DNA of 64,000 nt, from the NCBI GenBank assembly GCA_021401465.1, contig JADDMT010000005.1, positions 248,001-312,000 on the forward strand, in the 5' to 3' direction. The position numbers and the translations under genes were made by a program. Positions 59,485 to 64,000 of this stretch are shown piece after piece. This stretch comes from Teratosphaeria epicoccoides (lineage: Eukaryota; Ascomycota; Dothideomycetes; Mycosphaerellales; Teratosphaeriaceae). Positions within the stretch are counted from its first letter, which is position 1; each line of letters starts with the position of its first letter. Under the pieces are notes generated by a model that was not told where the DNA came from, made no database searches, and saw nothing but the letters and a program-made list of their open reading frames with translations.

Positions 59485-61340
59485 TCAGAATGTGGTCTAG
59501 GAAGTTTGGAGGACACAACGATTGGTCCTCGTGACGTGGGTTTACGCTGGATTGCTGGCGATGCGACGCGCGAAAGGTGAGCGAGCCATGTTCCTGTGAG
59601 GGGGAAGCCTGGAAGATATAGTCGAACTCAGTCTGGCTTCAGAAGCCGCCGCCCTTCTCCACCAGAGCGTAGCTTTCTGTGGAAGCGACCTTGGTAACAG
59701 CTCGGAGCACGGTCATGCAAAGCCCTGCTCCCATCTCCATCGGTGCCTAGCTGAACGAGGCGTAAAGGGCTCCACCGCTGTGCAGATCGACGAGTGAGCA
59801 CGTACGTCACCCCTGCTGCCAGGAGACGAGATCGGCGCATAACGTACAATGGACAGCGCAGGTGCGACACGACGGACGAATCGTTCCTGCGGGATTTCTC
59901 AACATCGGCTGCGCCGTGACGGCTTTGGCGGCGCAGCACGCCGGAGAAGCTGGATAGGGGTTATCGCGCCCGCCGGCGCTACAAGCGTTGGCTTCTATTG
60001 CCGCAGTAGCGCGTTCCGGGCTGGCGTGTTGAGCGCCTCTGGGCGTGAGACTGATAAGATCGATTGGCCCAGCGGACTCGTTGAATGACTGCCAATGTGA
60101 GATATGTCGTCTTGAGCGATGCATGATAATGCTGAACTCACTCGTCTGCAAAGGCTGCTCGGCAGCAGACACATCCAATTGTTCTCCCGTGTTCGTAAAA
60201 CTCGCAGCTCTTGTGCACCTTGCTAAATTCGTCTTCGAACGCAAGTTTGGCAATCCGTGGAAGTGAAAGGGTTTGGCGATCGCTGTCAATCGAACTTGCG
60301 GCGTGTTGGTGGCGCTTCCGGCGGTGCCTTGGGCATACAGTAGGCGCAAACGTTTCAGCCGTAGCAGGGCAGGTCTCGGCGTCGCCGACGGGTTAGGGAA
60401 GCGAAGTTGCTGGACACCGGGAAGATGGTCCCATATCGAGCACTGCCTCCACAGGAAGGACGTCAGGAGCCGTCCGTGTCCGACCGTGGCTGTGTCGCTT
60501 CCTCGATAGAGGCATGCGCGTTGAACGCTGGTTGGTCGCTGCCGGACCGTTGCGCAGGACGGTCGTATTGCATGGTTGCTACAGCCTAAGACAGACCTCG
60601 CCGATCATGCTGGTGCTTCGTACTGGGATAGGGATGACGCGTCTCGACAGCTCCTCGGTGGGTTGGAGATGGCGGTGGGAGATCGGTCGCAGCCTGTGCG
60701 GCTCAGTGCCAGTTTGCACGTTGCGATTTCGAGGGCATGAAGGATGCACTGTCAGGTAGCGACGAGAAGCGTCGACAGCGTCGATTTGCGTTGAAACAAT
60801 AGCACACCGCAGACGGTGAAGGGGTTCGGAGGAAGTCGATCTGGCAGGTGCGGAGGGAAGAAGATGAAGAAAGAAGAAGCGAGGTGGGGCGGCTTATGAA
60901 GTTGTGCACAAATGGCTCGCACGGGCCGCCGACGCTGCGCCCATTTCCCGACGCAGATGCGTCGATTTCCCGTAGCGGAAACGCGGCCAGGCGGACAACG
61001 TCTAGTGAAGAAGCTTGCGGTTTGTAAAATTTCACTGCAGCACGTCTCCTCACCATGTGCTGGACCTGATCCGTCGAAAGTGCGTTGTTCACCTATCGGC
61101 TCTCCGACGAGAAGATCAACATCGAGCCGCGAAGCATGACGCTGCTTATCAATACGGACAGCTACACGAGAGTCTTCTTATCGACACGCCTGTCCTATGT
61201 TCAAGCCCAGCTCAGATATATTTAGTCTCTTTGACCTCTAGAAGCTCGCCACTCTTTGTCTGTCTCATCAAGCGCCATTTTTTCGGCAATTACAGTATCA
61301 CAAGGGCCTCCAGAAGCCCGCTCCCCACTGCTTTTGACCT
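59485..61340. other. Intergenic, 1.9 kb, no supported gene
   Basis: Open frames of 70-180 codons exist on both strands (for example 59807-60349 on the minus strand), but none has a motif, credible composition or splice pattern. No repeat or transposon end was recognised. Confidence 0.4.
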
Positions 61341-62378
61341 CTACTCGTGCAAGTCCGACTCCCCACTCCCTACCCTTTTCACAGCGACCGTGACGGCGCC
61401 GTCCGATTTGCAACTCGCGCCACTAAGATCAACCGAAGGCAGAATGCCACATCGTTTGTACGGCGGTGGCTCCTCAGGATTGATCGCCTTGGAATTCAAC
61501 GGAGGCGCCGAGGGTAGCTTAGCGTGTTTCTTGTGTCGGCGGCTGTGTCTCGACCCGCGCCAGAGTACAGGAGCGTTGACGGCAATGATCCCGACAGTAG
61601 TCTCGCTTGCATACCACTCATTAAGTGTGACAGACGTCGAGCCAACCATTACAAAGCCCAGACGCGGCAATGCCGCCGTCATGACGAAGATGCCGGAGCA
61701 CACAAGCAGGATGAGCGCAACGCATTCTCAACATACTGACCTTTATCGCCCAGAGCGCCGGCACCGGAATGGCCAAAATTATTAGATCGGTGGCGACATT
61801 CAGAGCCGTAGACACACGTACACGGCATGCACGCAAGATGCGCACTGCGGTGGCGGCGGTGGAGCTACTTGCCAATTCTGCGGGAACGGCAGACAGCTGC
61901 GGCTAATCGTCAGGAACATTGCTGCACAGGTCACTGCCGTCGACGTGATAGCGACCTTCAAGAGCCTCTCGCAGTCAACGTGCAGCCTGAGGCGTATAAA
62001 AGTGCACAGCTCGATTCCCTTGAGGTCCCAGATGATGCCGCTGTAGGTATACCTATGAGGGGGAATTGTCAGCCTCCTTGTCCGCGCGCTCAAATCGAAG
62101 CTGGAAGTCACGGACCAAGCTAGCAGTCCCATTCTGCTTCCAAGTTGTACATTGTCGACTTGACAGGCGCTCAGTGTGAAGACTCGCTCGCCAGTGTAGT
62201 CCATATTAGAGCCATACTCGAACACCGTCGTGAGCGCAACAGTCGTGCCAACAAAGCAGACCCAGACTGCCAGGCACAGGAAGTCTTCCGTTGTCAGATT
62301 AATGGTGCCGACCTCGCGGCTCCTGATCGTCAAGCGCAGTACCGTTACGATTGTACTGTTGATCAACCAGTCAGCCAT
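61341..62378 (-). pseudogene. PTH11-like receptor (fungal rhodopsin domain), frameshifted
   Basis: The family order is clear: TTEDFLCLAVWVCFVGTTVA, FEYGSNMDYTGERVFTLSAC, the CRPFxxNWQ-like SCLPFPQNWQVAP, VSTALNVATDLIILAIPVPA, LLVCSGIFVMTAALPR and TTVGIIAVNAPVL. These blocks lie in three reading frames. One shift is near 61820, between CVHAVYV and STALNVATD. Another is near 61724, between VSMLRM and VALILLVCSG; both are too abrupt for introns. The third membrane span is also scrambled (WSVTSSFDLSARTRRL). Intact members are seven-TM surface receptors; this copy is dead or needs sequence correction. Confidence 0.72.
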
Positions 62379-62990
62379 TCCCTCCTGTCGGTATGATACA
62401 GTAGTCCAATACACCCAGTGAAGAACCAAGTCCATAGCTCTGGTTGATATAACGGATCATCGTAGTATCTTGTGCTTGCACAAGCCATCTTGTCTGCCCG
62501 CCAAAGCTCGCAGATACGATATAGTCGGAGTATACATATGCTACAGATTGTCGACAAGTGAGATACGGGGTGCGTCTCTTCTGTACCTTCAAAGAGGTGT
62601 CCTTACGTGCGTGGAAGCTACTTCAAATATTCCTAGTGGCTTTTCGGGCGCTAGGAATGTCCAGTGACCACTTTGAGCAGGGATGAAAATGAAGCTCCAT
62701 GCCATGATACATGGGAAATTTCTGTACTCGCATTCACACAAGCTTCTTCCATACAAGGCTCCATGTGTTGGTGCTTTCCCAGCGGGCCAGCGAACCTTGC
62801 CCCTCAAACGCGTCAACCAGGTCAATTTTCTCCTCGAGACTTGTCCCGACTGGGTCATGCGCGGAAGCAAAGCTCGGGTTAGTCGACGACTACGCGCAGG
62901 TCGCTGGTCGGCGTAGAGCAGTACTTTGGCCAGTTAGGTTCAGTCTGACCCGGACGACGGCAGCATGCGTGTCCGTCATCGCCTACCAGC
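62379..62990. other. Gap between the PTH11-like relic and the polymerase gene
   Basis: The minus-strand frames here (62379-62557, 62589-62870) may include remnants of the receptor's first exon, but no motif supports that. Nothing else was seen. Confidence 0.35.
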
Positions 62991-64000
62991 TCAACCGGTG
63001 CATCTTTCCCATGGCTCTACATACTCCAAGCCAAATCCTTCAAACACTCTTTTCTCAGCCTCTTCCAACGTCTTTGCTTTACCCTTTCCGAACCCGCCTT
63101 TGTAGTCATAGAAGCCATCGAGATCTATGACCTTTCCCTTTGCTCGGTCCCTGACTCCACTTGAATCAAACTTCCAGCCCTTGAGGGTCTTGGCATACCT
63201 ACGAAGGTCCCGCTCGAATGTTGTGCCGCCGCTCCAGCCGATCACTGCACAGCCTGCAGTACGCCAAGGTGAAATGATGATGTCAACTCGCCGATGAATG
63301 TTCTTGTTCTTGGCCTTTGAATTGGCGGCTAGATCTGCTGCCTTGTTGGGCCAGTGTGGATCTTGCCAGACCACCAAAGCTTTGTCTAGAGTGTCGAAGC
63401 CGCCATGGCTTCCTGATGGGCCTTCGCGGCTGCGATATGGTAGAGTCTCCTGGTTGCGCTTTGAATTGTTGAGGGACAAGAGGAGTGTGTGAGTAATCCA
63501 GCATTCGTCTTCAAGCGATGCAATGATGTCGTTGATGATATTCAGTGTTTGACTCTCGTCCGGATGCGACACAATGATGTCAACGTCACCGCATGTCGCT
63601 TTACCTCGCCGGTATCCACCAACGAGTATTGTTTGCACGCCCTCGTCGCGAACTTTGACAGCATGGCGGCGGATGATCTGACCGATCTTTTCGACCTCTG
63701 CACGTGGTATGGGATCCAAGAACTCGTCGTAGTACTTAATGCCAATCTGCTGCACACGACTTAGAGTCGACCAGCCAAACTCGACAATATCATCAAGTTC
63801 TTTCCAACCTCGATCGAAATAGAACTCGCGCGCTGTCGTAGCACCTACACCCCAGATCTCGTAGAACAATCGCAGAATCTTCATCTCATCATCATTCTCA
63901 AGATCTTTGACTAGCTGGATCTTTCCGGTATTTGCGAGCTCAACATAAAGGTTTGCAGTCTTCGCGTCGCAACCAGGAAGAGCCAGGATCTCCCGCGGCG
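62991..64000 (-). CDS. DNA polymerase X family (Pol lambda/IV-like), 5' end beyond window
   Basis: The frame runs from the right edge to the stop at 62991, covering the C-terminal ~336 residues. It begins within a helix-hairpin-helix (EILALPGCDAKTANLYVELA) and includes the fingers segment IWGVGATTAREFYFDRGW and the nucleotidyl-transfer motif LVGGYRRGKATCGDVDIIVS with its catalytic Asp pair. RRVDIIISPW holds the third Asp, and GWSGGTTFERDLRRYAK is the family's dNTP-site loop. Family X enzymes fill short gaps in base-excision repair and end joining. An insertion around residue 150-190 (SKRNQETLPYRSREG...) is common in fungal members. The true start and any BRCT domain lie outside the window. 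Confidence 0.93.
   Translation of the reverse strand, partial: PREILALPGCDAKTANLYVELANTGKIQLVKDLENDDEMKILRLFYEIWGVGATTAREFYFDRGWKELDDIVEFGWSTLSRVQQIGIKYYDEFLDPIPRAEVEKIGQIIRRHAVKVRDEGVQTILVGGYRRGKATCGDVDIIVSHPDESQTLNIINDIIASLEDECWITHTLLLSLNNSKRNQETLPYRSREGPSGSHGGFDTLDKALVVWQDPHWPNKAADLAANSKAKNKNIHRRVDIIISPWRTAGCAVIGWSGGTTFERDLRRYAKTLKGWKFDSSGVRDRAKGKVIDLDGFYDYKGGFGKGKAKTLEEAEKRVFEGFGLEYVEPWERCTG

Noticed and set aside
61015..61785. 256-codon plus-strand frame
   Set aside because: It is antisense to the PTH11-like relic, whose minus-strand blocks match a real family. The plus frame has no motif.
1..64000. CRISPR array, prokaryotic operon or phage content
   Set aside because: Introns, gene families and organelle-targeted enzymes show a fungal nuclear genome. 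No regularly spaced direct repeats were seen.

Overview
The window looks like a filamentous ascomycete chromosome segment, most likely a Dothideomycete (Mycosphaerellales-like). The evidence is short GT-AG introns of about 50-60 nt, short intergenic distances, fungal orthologues such as Isy1, Rds3, PDH E1-alpha, ferrochelatase, eL43 and a Pol X polymerase, and lineage-restricted families (kinase-like proteins with an EYKPPHKL-type N-terminal block, PTH11-like receptors, LPPELRL proteins). The taxonomic call is inference from gene content; no search was run.

Region 1 (1-38 kb) is mostly ordinary housekeeping and metabolic DNA. In order it holds: the 3' end of a TRM732/THADA gene; an unknown gene with a decayed head-to-head relative; an unknown gene; PDA1; HEM15; a PPN2-like polyphosphatase; ISY1; a nine-exon sugar transporter; a 2OG-Fe(II) oxygenase; a RING-PHD protein; RPL43 divergent from a saccharopine-dehydrogenase-like reductase; a small Cys protein; a peroxisomal 4CL-like acyl-CoA ligase; and RDS3. 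Next comes a Rieske oxygenase and a dimethylglycine/sarcosine-dehydrogenase-like flavoprotein, a probable choline/glycine-betaine catabolic pair, with a small secreted Cys-rich protein between them. A GT90 glycosyltransferase closes the region.

Region 2 (about 39-62.5 kb) is an accessory stretch of lineage-specific and decaying genes. It contains an acidic protein; a kinase-like gene with two in-frame stops; a near-perfect 27-bp hairpin; a long unknown gene whose 3' part overlaps an antisense ankyrin gene; several unknown proteins; a small protein with a D...ExK nuclease-like signature; a kinase-like protein; minisatellites; a hAT transposon relic whose two halves point in opposite directions; a Myb/SANT-like protein; and a frameshifted PTH11-like receptor. 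Core sequence resumes at 63 kb with a DNA polymerase X gene that runs off the right edge.

Most exon junctions given here were deduced by reading splice sites and keeping protein frames. They are most secure for PDA1, RPL43, the sugar transporter, the Rieske gene and the ankyrin gene. They are tentative in 48-55 kb. I saw no convincing tRNA, rRNA or CRISPR array.
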